DNA of 64,000 nt. Origin: Lycocorax pyrrhopterus obiensis. Taxonomy: Eukaryota > Chordata > Aves > Passeriformes > Paradisaeidae. The position numbers and the translations under genes are program-made. Positions 46,478 to 57,570 of this stretch are shown piece after piece. The stretch covers positions 38,753,768-38,817,767 of the forward strand of contig JACSVZ010000009.1 of assembly GCA_014706295.1 (NCBI GenBank), given 5' to 3'. The notes under the pieces are model-generated. The model did no database searches, was not told the origin of the DNA, and worked only from the letters and a program-made list of their open reading frames with translations. Position 1 is the stretch's first letter. Each line of letters starts with the position of its first letter.

Positions 46478-46968
46478 GGCTAAGGCGGGCGCGGTCCCCG
46501 GGCGGGGCAGCGGCGGCGCAGTCCCGGCAGTGCCCGGCAGAGGGCGGCAGAGGCGGCACCGCCCCCCCGGGAGCGGGGAAGGGACCCGGGACGGGAACCC
46601 CGGGATGGGAACCCCCGGGACCCCGGGATGAGGGGGGAAAGCCCCCGGGATGGGACCCCCGGGATGGGAACCCCGGGACGGGAGCCCCGGGACGGGAACC
46701 CCGGGACCCCGGGATGGGACCCCCAGGATGGGAACCCCCGGGATGGGGACCCCCGGGACCCCGGGACGGGACCCCCGGGACCCCGGGATGGGAGCCCCGG
46801 GATGGGAACCCCGGGGCCCCGGGATGGGAACCCCGGGATGGGAACCCCAGGATGGGACCCCCGGGACGGGAACCCCCGGGATGGGAACCCCCGGGACAGG
46901 GAAACCCCGGGATGGGACCCCCGGGATGGGACCCCCGGGATGGGACCCGCGGGACAGGGAAACCCCGG
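46478..46968. promoter_or_regulatory. CpG-rich patch with minisatellite
   Basis: Very GC- and CpG-rich sequence. Its first 90 bases are non-repetitive ('ctaaggcgggcgcggtcc', 'gcagcggcggcgcagtcc', 'agggcggcagaggcggcacc') and the rest is the CCCGGG minisatellite. The non-repetitive part could be a real CpG island or promoter, but the repeat inflates the CpG count. Confidence 0.4.
46567..46968. repeat. CCCGGG-rich minisatellite, about 400 bp
   Basis: Imperfect array of roughly 14-16 base units of the form CCCCGGGATGGGAAC or CCCCCGGGACGGGAC, interspersed with shorter 8-base 'accccggg' units. CCCGGG is self-complementary, and each unit adds GGG runs, so hairpins and G-quadruplexes are possible. 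Collagen-like open frames of up to 284 codons on both strands are by-products of the periodicity. Confidence 0.96.
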
Positions 46969-47130
46969 CAGCTGCTCACCAGCACCGGGCTGGGGGAGAG
47001 AACCTCGACAGGACCTGGCCAAGTGTCCTGGGCTCGTCCCTGTCAGGGCAAAGGGGGGATTCTGCCCCTCTGCTCGCTCAGGTGACCCCACCTGCAGAGC
47101 TGCCTCCAGCCATGGTGCCCAACATCGGGA

Positions 47131-47488
47131 GGACAGGAAGGCTCCAGAGAGACCTCAGAGCTCCTGCCAGGGCCTAAAGGGGCTCCAGGAGAGCTGGAGA
47201 GGGACTGGGGACAAGGGCTGGAGGGACAGGACACAGGGAATGGCTTCCCACTGCCAGAGGGCAGGGATGGATGGGATATCGGGAAGGAATTCCTGGCTGG
47301 GAGGGTGGGCAGGCCCTGGCACAGGGTGCCCAGAGCAGCTGTGGCTGCCCCTGGATCCCTGGCAGTGCCCAAGGCCGGGGTGGACACTGGGGCTTGGAGC
47401 AGCCTGGGACAGTGGGAGGTGTCCCTTCCACGAGGGTGGGATGGGAGGAGCTTCCAACCCAAACCGTTTTGCGCCTCTCTGATTCCAT
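47131..47488 (+). mobile_element. CR1 LINE 3' fragment (about 360 bp)
   Basis: Sense CR1 with an extended 5' part: 'ggacaggaaggctccagag', 'gggcctaaaggggctcc', 'ggagagggactggggacaagg', 'acacagggaatggcttcc', 'cactgccagagggcaggg', 'tcgggaaggaattcctgg', 'caggccctggcacagggtg', 'cagagcagctgtggctgcc', 'gtggacactggggcttggagc' and 'cttccaacccaaaccg'. It begins about 160 bases beyond the minisatellite. The 284-codon frame 46628-47482 runs through both repeats and is not a gene. Confidence 0.95.
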
Positions 47489-50148
47489 GAACTTGCAAAC
47501 CAGACCATCCCCACAGACACGTCTCCTCCTCTGCACAGGCCCTCACTGTGCCCTGGCCACAGGGAGGGACACCCTGGCAGGAAGCCCTTGACACCTGCCG
47601 GTGTCTCTTGTTCACTGCAGAGCTCACCTGCCTGCCCAGAGCATCCCAACACCCTCCTCCTCCATCCTGCACTCAGTGCACAGCTTTGCCTTTAAATAAG
47701 GAAGTCGAGCCCAAGTCCATGGAAACCCATGAAATTCAGACACTTCAGGCTCAAGATTTACGGCTAAACACCTGTAAATTCTTCTGAGACAACACAAGTA
47801 GTTGGTCCCAAGACAGCCTGATTGTCTCATAATAGACAAGCACTTTGTTTGCCACTTCAAGAACACTCAATGACATCACAAAGACTTCTAAGTAAAGTTT
47901 GGAATAGATGCAGACTGTGAGAGAAGGAGATGAGAATAATTAAATATCTGTCACGTCCATCCTCCTTAAATCTGACATAAATCCCCCAGCCCTGTGCCAC
48001 AGCTGAATCAGACATGGCCAGGCCTCATGAACAGTGTTTCAAAACCGTTTTAGTTCTTTAATAACCTTTCCACAGCAAAACCCTCCCAGGAAACACCATC
48101 CTGCCGGGGAATACAGTTCATTAACTGTCCGTGAGAGAGGAGCTAAAACGAGCAATGCCAGCCTGCTGCCCTGCCACCAGAGCTGCCAGGGTCTCACCAA
48201 GACAGGGAGAGGTGCTGCACCCTTCTATGCTCCCGTCCGAGTGCTTCATCTTGGAAGGAGAAATAACCATAAAGTGAGAAGCCATAAAACCCACGGAGTT
48301 TCCATAGAGTGTAGGATTTTTAAAAATGTCAAAGAGAAACGCAATAAATACACGCTAAGGGAAAATCGTAAGTGGCAAGTGATTAAAGTTTGCGGAATTG
48401 GTCTTGGGGAATATTCCTCTTAAGTAAGCAGGGAAAATGCAGCCACCCTGCCAGTGGAGAGCAGCCAGTGACAGGGAAGAGTGAGGATGCATCCCCCCTG
48501 CTCCAGGGACAGCAACAGCAGCGCCATTGTTTGGGAGCTCTGGAGCATTTGGTTATTGGAACCAAAGGAAATGTGCTCACACGGACAAAGAGAAGCTCAG
48601 TGTTGGCATTTACCTGTTTCCTGCCCATGCAGGGATCCTGGGAGCCCCCCTTTTCCAGGCACAGCTCCTGGCCAGGGCATTGAAAAGCATGGGCAGACCA
48701 AAACCTCCACGTCCAGGAGCTCAGAGCTTGTCTCTAAATTTGCTGCCTCCAGATCCCTCCCCTTCCCTCTTCCCTCAGCACTGGAGGGATGGCCACGGCC
48801 CTCAGGATGGGGACAGACCTGCAGAACTGCTGACCCCCACAGGGGTGGGTCCGGGGCCCGAAATGGGAGAATTCCCTCTCACAAGGGTTTTTAGCACTTT
48901 GTTGTTGCACTCAGCCGACACGAGAATTCTGGTCAGGCAAAGGAAATCCAGTGAGGGAAGCTTCACTGCAGGGTGGGCATTCCCAGGAAAGTAATGCCTG
49001 GATTGCTTCAAAATAAATCTTGAAGGCACCAGGCTCTTGATTTAGTGATTCACTCACATCTCTGTAATTGTGTCTCTCATACCCCCCCACTTCCAGCAGT
49101 ATTTTTCCTTAATTGATTACAATCAAATTTCTTCAATTGATCCCACATCCCTCAAAGTCTGCTGGCCTGAAGACTAATCCTTCTGACCTACTACCTTTCA
49201 CACAAACCTCAGGTGGGTTTCCAATCTGATCTGATTACCAGACCCTCGATATTCACCAGTTTCCATCATATTTATCATACTTGCTTCATTTCCTAGGAGA
49301 AAGGGTCTGATTCATTAAAAATTATATGCTCCATTTAAGCAGGTTTTCTGCATACTTTACCCGGGAAAAAATGCTGAATGCATTTTTTTCCACATAAAAG
49401 TATGTCTTTTTTGTGATTTATCAACCTTTTATGCCCTGCCTATCAGCAGCTGCTCTCAGCCACGTACCCCAGTGGTACAGAACTCCTGGAAAGGGTGATA
49501 ACAGGCATTTCCAGCTTCCAGCTCAGAAACCACAAGGATTTCAGACGGAACAAATGCCACGTGCTTTTACCCTTTATGATATTTTTGTGTTTTCATTCAA
49601 GCACCATCGTTCACAGCTCGAATTCCCTGGAATGGTTTAATTCACACTAAATTCCATCTCAGTTTTGAGAGAGTATTTGTGGGTCAGATGCAATGCAAAT
49701 ATAATGGGGGCTGGGGTGGGTTTTTCTGCAGAAGCAGAGATTTCCACATTACTGTAATTTCTCTCTCTTTATTACTTTGGAGATTTAAGCGATCATTTGC
49801 TGTGAGCCATGCCACAGTTAAGGACGGAAGCCTTTAATAACATCCAGGATGGAATTCACTCCTGGGCACAGAGCTCAAACAAGGCTCTGGTCCACCTGAA
49901 GCCCTCAGGATGGAGTTTACATAGTCAGGCACCTTTTCACAACCTCCTCATAATCTGACAAATTTCAGAGCCGAGAGAAAAAAGCCTTTTGAACACTCCC
50001 CTCCTGAAACTGCCTCTTCCTTTTGTTTCCTTTTCCCTGTGGGGGGAGGTTATGAAGGGGAGTTGGAAAGGGGCAAGAGAAGTGAAAGGAGGCTGATGAT
50101 CAAAAGGAGCAAGAGAAGGCTGGTCTCTGCCAGCACACAGCTCTTTTC
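47489..50148. other. Unique sequence, no gene found
   Basis: No gene is recognised over 2.6 kb. Positions 47830-48060, 49080-49420 and 49550-49850 are AT-rich. A POU octamer (ATGCAAAT, 49693-49700) is followed by ATAATG. GC-rich parts carry frames of up to 165 codons on both strands, some overlapping the CR1 copy, and none with a domain. Confidence 0.4.
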
Positions 50149-50304
50149 CCAAAATCCCAGGATCACTGAGGCTGGAAAAGCCCTCCCAGCCCATGGAGTC
50201 CCAGCTGTGCCCCATCCCCACCTTGTCCCCAGCCCCAAGCACTGAGTGCCACGCCCAGGAATTCCTTGGACACTTCCAGGGATGGGCACTCCAAACCTCC
50301 CTGT
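50149..50304 (-). mobile_element. CR1 LINE 3' fragment
   Basis: Antisense CR1 of the 'cactgagtgccac' subfamily: 'cccaaaatcccaggatcactg', 'ggctggaaaagccctcccag', 'catggagtcccagctgtgcc', 'ccaggaattccttggacac', 'ttccagggatgggcactcc'. It lies 210 bases from an opposite-strand CR1 copy. Confidence 0.92.
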
Positions 50305-50515
50305 GTGGAGAGATACACCTGTAGTTCAAACCCAGAACGGCCAGGATGTCCCCAGAACTCTCAAGCACGGACTGTCACATGTTTGTCATGTAAAAGAAAA
50401 TGCCTCTAATGAAATACCAGGAGGATGAAATGCAGAGAACAAAGGACAGTTTTAGCACCACTTTTCACACAAATCTCAGCAGATACTGCTCAGACAGCAC
50501 AAGGCTCCTGGCCTG
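50305..50515. other. Unique spacer
   Basis: Short unique stretch between two opposed CR1 pieces; nothing recognised. Confidence 0.4.
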
Positions 50516-50599
50516 CTGGAAGGTGTCCTTGCCCGTGGCAGGGGGTTGGAATGAGATGAGTGTTAAGGTCCCTTCAACCCAGGCCAGTCTGGGATTCTG
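50516..50599 (+). mobile_element. CR1 LINE 3' end fragment
   Basis: Sense CR1 end: 'gctggaaggtgtccttgcc', 'cgtggcagggggttggaatg', 'ttaaggtcccttcaaccc', 'ccagtctgggattctgc'. Only the last 80 bases are present, a very short retrotransposition stub. Confidence 0.88.
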
Positions 50600-51299
50600 C
50601 TGCTCGTGACATTTAGGCAGGGCTTCAAACCAGGGCAGCTAAACCAAACCTTTCCTTCATCATTACCCAGCACAAGAGTCTGCCTCAAGCTCCTTTAAAG
50701 GGAAAAACTGTCTTTTTCCTGCAATTTAAAGTCAGCTTCGACCAGAAAAAAGCCACCAAATTCAGGCTATTTGCTTGCAGTGCCAGGGGCAGTGATTCCA
50801 TAGCCCCTTTTCTGCTCCCTCCATCTGTTACCAACACAACCCTGACCGAGCCACGCAGGGCCAGGGCTGCCCTGGCAGAGGTCGGTCCCTCACCAGCCTT
50901 TGCTGGGATGTGGGAGTGGGGACAGGGAAGGAGCTCAGTCCCTGTGGCTGCCGGGGAGCCTTCAGGCAGGACTGGACAGTGCCCAGGGAACCAGGGAACA
51001 GCGGGAAATGTCTCTGCGGGAGCATATGAGAATTGTCGTGAGCGCGCCTGGGCCGCGGCGCAGCTGAACACAAGTTGTCTGCACGAGAACAGGGGCTCAA
51101 GCTGTTCTTTAACTTTCAGCTCCCGAGTTCCATTTTGAACTCGGTAATTATACAACACGAGAAGTTGGCAGTTCACACGGAGAACAGATTTAGCTGCTGA
51201 CAAAACGCTACTGTTCACAAAAGTTCAAGCAGTCAGAGCTCCAGCCGTCCTCCAGGGCTCTCCTCGCTGTGTCGCGGGCATGGTTGGCAGGGGAGCCCA
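50600..51299. other. Unique non-coding sequence
   Basis: No gene is recognised. A 177-codon minus frame (50685-51218) has no domain. Positions 51090-51230 contain retained CpG words in unique DNA. Confidence 0.4.
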
Positions 51300-51383
51300 G
51301 GGGAAGGTGTCCCTGCCACGGCAGGGGGGAATGGGATGGGCTTTGAGGTCCCTTCCAACCCAAAACATGCTGGGATTCTGCTC
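51300..51383 (+). mobile_element. CR1 LINE 3' end fragment
   Basis: Sense CR1 end: 'ggggaaggtgtccctgcca', 'cggcaggggggaatgggatg', 'gctttgaggtcccttccaac', 'ccaaaacatgctgggattct'. Another stub of about 80 bases. Confidence 0.88.
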
Positions 51384-51706
51384 CTCAGGCCAGGAAAAGC
51401 AAAACGCAGCCATGACAAACTGTGCGAAACTTTTCCACTGTATCAAACAAAACTGTAAAAATGACCAATTTCAGTTCTCTGTGGAATAAACAGAAAATCC
51501 ACACTGCAGCCCAAGCCCAACTCACCTCTGATTAGTCTGCTCTTAAATCAGAACTAGAGCAAAGCTATCACAGACAAGTATTTTCCCTCACAGCTTCACT
51601 TCAAGATGCCTTTTGATACTGGCTACACGGTTTCTTCTAATGATTTATTATTTATTAACTGGCTCACTATGGGTTTGGGAGGCCACACTTCCTACCCCAC
51701 ATACTC
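51384..51706. other. Unique, AT-rich sequence
   Basis: No gene, RNA or repeat was recognised. Positions 51400-51660 are AT-rich. Confidence 0.4.
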
Positions 51707-51833
51707 ACAGGATCCCAGACTGGGAAGGACCTTAAAGCCCATCCAGCGCCACCCCTGCCATGGCAGGGACACCTCCCACTGTCCAGGGTGCTCCAAGCCC
51801 CAGTGTCCAGCCTGGCCTTGGGCACTTCCAGGA
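51707..51833 (-). mobile_element. CR1 LINE 3' fragment
   Basis: Antisense CR1: 'acaggatcccagactgggaa', 'ggaccttaaagcccatccag', 'ccctgccatggcagggacacc', 'cactgtccagggtgctccaag', 'agcctggccttgggcacttcc'. The 'tttgggttgg' portion is shortened. Confidence 0.9.
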
Positions 51834-52806
51834 CAATTCCCTTAGCTGGTCACAGCAGCACCCACTGATGCTGCAGCCTCAACCTGAAATTCGTGAAACA
51901 GTTCCAGCAATGACAGCACAGAAACTCCTCTGCCAGACACGAACACCTCCACATGCAGGTGCCACGACGAGCTCCCAGCTCTGCACCCAGTTAGCAGGTG
52001 GTACTTCATTATTTTGTGAAAAGTTACATTTTGTTAAAAGTACAAATTCAATTTGCAGAATTTCCCTCCTCTCAATTTCAAATGCTCCTTTTGTGCATGT
52101 TTTCCTCTTATTTTACAATCCAGACCATTAATGTCCCCACAGGAGTAGTTTACAGCTTTGCAAGCATTCCCAGTGTTCCCACAATTCCATCTGATCCATT
52201 TGCCAAGAACCTCATGGTGGAAAATGTCTTTATGCTGACACCATTTCAGTCACACTTGCTCTTGCTCTGCACACACAACTTCATGTTTTTGTGCTTTGTG
52301 TTAGCCATTTGATATAAAACATTTGATTATCTTTAAATGAAAGATAGAAGCCACTTAAATATTCCCTGTAAGTTTCCCTCTGTCGTGCACAAAGCAGCAT
52401 CCCTCCCAGCCAGGCCATGGAAGGAGAGTTAAATTATCCAGTGTTTACTGGGAGAAGTGCCTCCAACAAGGAATAGAACTCTGGGTGGGAGGAACACGAG
52501 GAGATTCAGAGATTAGAAGGCCTAATGGAGTTTGGAGGGGCTGCATTCTGAATCTATCAAACCCTGACATTTGAGGGAGCTTTATATTTTCCTTTAAGAG
52601 TAGTGCAGACCCCAGTGAATTATATAATGGAATATGTCTCCCCAATGTAATCAAAGTTGACCTAACAGATTTGTCTTTCTGGTGATACAATCTACTGAAA
52701 ATCTTTAAGGAAATCAGAACTGGATTCAAACAACAAAGAGAAAAATCACTTTTTAAATATAAAACAGGCCTAGGGAAAGCAGTCCCTACCAATTAGAAAT
52801 ACTGCA
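51834..52806. other. Unique non-coding sequence
   Basis: No gene, RNA or repeat was recognised. AT-rich in 52000-52380 and 52560-52790. Frames of up to 123 codons show no domain. Confidence 0.4.
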
Positions 52807-53030
52807 ATCATAGAATCATGCACTCTGACACCATCGAGTCCAACCACTCCCAGCACTGCCCCACATCCCCAAGTGCCACATCCACAGGGCTTGGAAATCC
52901 CTGCAGGGATGGGGCCCTCAGCCTGTGCCAGGGCTGGACAGCCCTTTCCATGAAGGAATTCCCCAGTATCCACCCTGAGGCTCCTCCCGTCCCTGTTCCC
53001 CGGGAGCAGAGCCCGACCCCCATCCTGTCA
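52807..53030 (-). mobile_element. CR1 LINE 3' fragment
   Basis: Antisense CR1 of the older consensus: 'catagaatcatgcactctga', 'caccatcgagtccaacc', 'ccccaagtgccacatccac', 'ccctgcagggatggggccc', 'gacagccctttccatgaag', 'gaattccccagtatccacc' and 'agcagagcccgacccccatc'. The distal boundary is uncertain, as GC-rich sequence to about 53130 may hold more diverged CR1. Confidence 0.9.
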
Positions 53031-54179
53031 GGGCGCTGTGGGCACGGAGGGCATTCCCCTCCCAGGACAGGGCACCCCGGCCCCGAGGAAGGGGCCAATT
53101 CCTGCCACTGCCAGCATCGCTCAGGAGCCTCCGACAACCCCTTGGGATGGGACACCCCAGGGCAGACACCACCACGCTCGGGAAACAGCAGCACTGACCT
53201 GAACGTGCCAGGGGAGGCTGCAGAAATCCAGCTTAAAACAAAAAAATTGTATTGATTAGGCCTGAGGAAAGGACTTCTCTCTCAACCAGAGGAACAAAAG
53301 GAGAGGACTTCAGGCTTGCCTTATAAACGCATTTCAAGGAGCATTTTTCCACATCTATGCCAAAAGAAATGGCTTTGAATTGGTACAATATTAAATTGAT
53401 TTTATTAAATCCCTCAATATAAAAACATACAAATGATTCTCCCCCAAATGTTTTAATCACACCCTAAGTGAAGTTTACCTGTTGCTAAAAAAAAAATCTC
53501 CATTTTAGGATTGCTGTCAACTGAAGAAAGTAATGCTGATTTCTACGAAGTTAAGAGCAAGGAGTAAAATTCTAAAAACCAAAATTTCTCTTGCCAAGCA
53601 ACTGAGCAGAGGAGCTGAATCAGAAGGCAGAGCCACTGCTGGTCTCTGAGCACACACAATAAAACCAGTCAGATTCCATTTGTTAAAACATGTGATTCAA
53701 TTAATTTTGCCATCTTTACTGAATAATTCACTTGATGAATCAATTCTTCTGGTAAATAAGCACTTCTACATCCCACTGACCTCTGTGTGGGCAAAACTGA
53801 TTTTTCTCTTGGCATTGACATTCTTTGGAGCCAGGAGAGAAGGTGGCTGGGTTAGGAGGCAAGTGCAGAGGAACCACTGAAGAGCCCCTGGCGTTGATGG
53901 ACCCACTTGTGCCCGAGGCGGGTGCCCAGGAGAAGGCTCAAGCCAAGCCCAGCAGATGAACAGCCCCAGGGAATAACCCCTGGAAGAAGCCCACGCTCAC
54001 TCCAACCAGCACTGGGGATGATGAGGCACTTGGACACTTTTCCCTGGTTTGGTTACCCCCCCCAAGAGCCCCTTGGCCATTAAATAGGATGGGGGAGCTC
54101 TTAAGGACAATTTTTAATTTAGCTGGTTCTATGACTAGTGAAAAATGTTATAACATTTTTAAAAACGAGGCTTTCCAGT
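53031..54179. other. Unique non-coding sequence
   Basis: No gene is recognised. Positions 53230-53620 and 53640-53810 are AT-rich. A C8 run lies near 54056. Confidence 0.4.
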
Positions 54180-54480
54180 AAGCACCACCAATTTCCTTAA
54201 AATGTTTGCCGTGGAACCTTTATCTCGGAGAAAAGCTAAACATAAGGACACAGAGACAGAGAGGAGATATTCCTGCATCTATTTGAAGAAATCTCATCCA
54301 TAAAGAAACAAATTGCCATGGTAATTATCGCTCCCTTACTTGTAATTGTAGGAATAACCGTACATGGGTTATACATATGGACCGCTCTCATCCCGCGTGC
54401 GCTAATTCTCCCTGGAAAGAAATGATCTTTTATGGAGCAGAAGTATTAAATGTGTTCTGGCAGCGGGGAGCGCTAGCTGA
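54180..54480. promoter_or_regulatory. Candidate conserved non-coding element
   Basis: Unique DNA with a clean TAATTAT core ('catggtaattatcgctccc' near 54317), 'cttgtaattgtaggaataacc', 'gtacatgggttatacatatgg', 'cgcgtgcgctaattctccc' and 'agtattaaatgtgttctgg'. Retained CpGs and homeodomain cores in a repeat-free stretch make it one of the stronger enhancer-like candidates by eye. Confidence 0.38.
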
Positions 54481-55067
54481 GCGAGGTGCTGTGCCACAGA
54501 GCCAGCCCTGCCTGCAGATGGAACCGCTCCTGGGGCGCTGCAGAGCGGCCTCACCCCACACTGAACCCTGAGGAACACCAATTCCATGTTCCCAGCCAGC
54601 CTGAGGATTTCCTGCTGTGCTCCAGGACAGCCCTGTCAGAGGCACATGTGGAACCTGCCCTGGGGCACAGCCAGTCCCCACCAGGCTGCCTCCCGAAACT
54701 CCCAAGCAAGCAGGGGCTGCACTGTGGGCACCACGGATTATTTAACTATCGAGGTGGTGAGGGGATCTGCTGTGGTTTGGGTGGTGGGGTTTTGTCAAAC
54801 TGTGGCAGAGCACCGTGTAAAAGTGAAGCTCACATTTGCATTATAAAGCCAGACATGGATTAATATTTAGTTCCTCTAGTCCCTGCAGAGAATCTGTACT
54901 GAAAGGCCAGGGAGCCGGAGCTCTCGCATTCCTGGTCCAATTAGTCACTGGGAATAAATCACCCAATTCCGCTGAACAATGACCAGGGACCTTTTGGGAA
55001 TAACAACTCTCTGCCCGCTCACCTGGTCTTCAAACCCAGCAGGTGAGGCACACAAGCTGAGTGCTAA
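54481..55067. other. Unique non-coding sequence
   Basis: Mixed composition with no gene, RNA or repeat recognised. Frames of up to 125 codons have no domain. Confidence 0.4.
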
Positions 55068-55156
55068 CTGGATGCCCCAGGATCCCTGCAAGTGCCCAAG
55101 GCCAGGCTGGATGGGGCTTGGAACAACCTGGGATAGTGGGAAGTGTCCCTGCCCGT
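55068..55156 (+). mobile_element. CR1 LINE fragment without its 3' tail
   Basis: Sense CR1: 'ctggatgccccaggatccc', 'tgcaagtgcccaaggccagg', 'ctggatggggcttggaacaa', 'cctgggatagtgggaagtgt' and 'ccctgcccgt'. It stops at the position where 'atggcagggg...' should follow and is joined directly to an A-rich tract, so its 3' end is missing. Confidence 0.88.
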
Positions 55157-55226
55157 AAAAAACAAACATACAAACAAACCAACCAAAAATACACACAGAC
55201 AAAAAAAAACCCCACACACAAAAAAA
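55157..55226. repeat. A-rich (AAAC/ACAC) simple repeat joined to CR1
   Basis: Runs of 'aaacaaacatacaaacaaacc', then 'aaaatacacacagac' and 'aaaaaaaaaccccacacac'. It directly follows the truncated CR1 copy, which is unusual for an element that ends in short octamer repeats instead of poly(A). Confidence 0.85.
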
Positions 55227-56910
55227 TAACCTCATTTTTAAATTTCTATCCCTTTCTACTGAGATAAAGGAGGTGGCCAGGCCGTACATTTGCCAGTCCA
55301 AGTAGCACAGGAATATTTCAACTCACTGCTCCCATGGTTCCACCACTGAAATGTTCCACAAGTATCTCACCTCCAAAACCCTGTGCCCTGGCCCTGTCTG
55401 TGCAGAGAGCCCTTCCTGCCTTCTCAGCCCCAAAATTCAACTCCTCAGAAGTACTTTTTGTGATTTGCATTTAACTGTTTTTGACTCATGGATGTTTCCA
55501 GCAACTGCCCTTTGGAAACCTGGAACTGGAATCTCTCATTAGTCAGATTTTTCTGCCTTCTGCAGGGAGCACCAATTGCTGCTGTAAAATTATTTATGAA
55601 CAGTGAAAAAACCTATGGATTTCATGTATGGCATCAAAAAGAAGGATTTTTATCACAAGTACTGCAAATAGATACAGGGTTGGAGAGTGGTGTTGCACCT
55701 GCAGCAAGAGTGGGGTGGGGATTTTTTTTTTATCAGCCCTGACTGCTCCCCGTGTGCAAGGAACAGAGAAATTGGAAATGTCCTACATTGTGCACTCATC
55801 CTGCCTTTTACTCCCAATACTTGTACATGTGTGAGGGAAACACAAACTTTTTTTAGAAGTTTTTTTCTCAGATTTTTGGCCACGAGTTTACATCAAAAAA
55901 AAAAAAGGCTCCTATTCCTATTAATAAATGCAATTAAACTGCAAGCTAGAATGTTAATTCTGGCTCTTAGTGCTTCCTAATATGTTTTTTTTTGTCCAAA
56001 ACCAGCTACAGGATGAGGTTCTGTCCTTCTGGAGCAGGTGTCTGAGATCCCACAGATTCCATCACCCGTGTCCTTTATCCCCACACCCGCAGCCTCCTGA
56101 CAGCTTCACACACATCCCTGAATGCTGCCGCTCTCGAGGATCAAACAGATAAATTATCGTTAGCAGCGAGGCTTAATTGCATTTCGGATCTGAGTCACAA
56201 GTGTTCTGTCCAGGAGAGAGCAGGCACAGGAGAGGAATCCATTCTTTGTGCCCCGAGCCCCCCTCGCTCCGGCGGCCCCGGGGTGCGCATCCCTTCTTCC
56301 CCACTGATGCTCCAGGAACCCCGGCCCCCCGCGTTCTGTGCTCCTCAGGGCACGTTTCGGAATTGTTTCTAAAGCTCCTCACGGACCCCGAGGAGGCAGG
56401 CTCAGATGCGATCCGCTGTGACAGGTAAAGGGCACCGGGAAGGCTCCTGAGCTCCCTGCTACAGGGGGAATGTGCTCACATGTGGAGCACCCTTTCTGTG
56501 CCGGGCACAGCCACGGCCCCGTGCACCATTTCCGAGCACTCCTCGCTCCTGAGCGGGAAAATCACCCATTTGTGATGGGGTAAAGCACCACCTTACCCTT
56601 CCCGGGCTTTCCTCCTCGCTGGTGCCATGCAGAGCCAGGGCAGGAATGGCAAACCAGGGAGCAGGGAGAGGGCAGCGCCTCAGATTTCCTTTTGTGTGAG
56701 AAATAACGCACTTTAAAACAAACCCCTCAGTATAAACATCCAAGCGCTTCATCGCAACTACAGCAAAGCCTAAAAACCTGTGGGGATTTTTAAAAACCCC
56801 GTCTGTTTCTTCATTGACACAGTCAGGAGGAAAAGTTTACATTTTCATGAACCACAAGCATAATTATGCATGAAACTTCAGCGTGCCTTAATGGCAGAGG
56901 GCTCTGTGTG
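55227..56910. other. Unique non-coding sequence
   Basis: No gene is recognised. An A12 run lies at 55895-55906. Positions 56120-56450 contain retained CpG words beside AT-rich DNA. A 12-bp palindrome at 56858-56869 is listed separately. Frames of up to 97 codons have no domain. Confidence 0.4.
56858..56869. repeat. Perfect 12-bp palindrome GCATAATTATGC
   Basis: GCATAATTATGC reads the same on both strands and contains a TAATTA homeodomain core. It is followed by ATGAAAC and lies 40 bases from a CR1 copy. It could be a homeodomain dimer site or chance. Confidence 0.9.
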
Positions 56911-56991
56911 CCACAGAACCGTTTGGGCTGGGAGGGACTGTAAAGCTCTTCTTGTTCCAAAGCCCTGCCCTGGGCAGGGACACTCCCCCCG
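56911..56991 (-). mobile_element. CR1 LINE 3' end fragment
   Basis: Antisense CR1, quite diverged: 'ccacagaaccgtttgggctg', 'ggagggactgtaaagctctt', 'gccctgccctgggcagggac'. The internal end fades into unique sequence. Confidence 0.7.
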
Positions 56992-57229
56992 GAGCAGGTG
57001 CATCTCCTCCTGGAAACCAGGCACCTCCCTGGCACGTCTGCCCACAGGCACCGACAGTCCCCGCTCGCTTTTGAAAGCAAAGGTTCCATCACCTTGCTTT
57101 AAAAGTTGCATTTTGATCTATACAATGGGCTTTGTGCTTAATATAACTGTCAGCAAACGCCACGAGGCTGTTCCCTGCCAGACAATGCCATTGGGCTCAG
57201 CAGGGTTCCTGCAGTCACACTCACAGGAG
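56992..57229. other. Unique spacer
   Basis: Mixed-composition unique sequence; nothing recognised. Confidence 0.4.
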
Positions 57230-57570
57230 GAGAAATGCTGTAAATAGTGCGTTACAGGCGTCTATTTCGAGATGCACGAGGTTAGAAAGTACAAAAACTA
57301 TTACTGCAATAATTTCTACTTCTCCAATTCCATCTAAAAATCTCAGAACTTGCTGCTCGGCCTTTGCAAGGCTCGTGTTTGTGTTCCAATTTCTCCCACA
57401 TATTTGATGACGGCTGTTTTTACCAGCGGAGCGGCCAGACTCCCTTACGGAGCGATTACACAAGGAATTAATTATAGGAAAAGCAGATGAGAGCAGCACT
57501 GAAAATAACTCGAGGTCAAATTTATGCCGTGTATTAACTTTACATAATCGAACTGGGTTCGGAGTCGAGC
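57230..57570. promoter_or_regulatory. Candidate conserved non-coding element
   Basis: Unique DNA with AT-rich cores and many retained CpGs: 'gtgcgttacaggcgtctatt', 'tcgagatgcacgagg', 'ccagcggagcggccagac', 'cttacggagcgattacac', 'ggaattaattataggaaaag' and 'acataatcgaactggg'. High CpG retention in AT-rich DNA is the pattern seen in deeply conserved enhancers. Inferred only. Confidence 0.4.

Noticed and set aside
46628..47482. 284-codon plus-strand frame, collagen-like at its start
   Set aside because: It is generated by the CCCGGG minisatellite and continues through a CR1 copy. Equivalent frames are open on the opposite strand.
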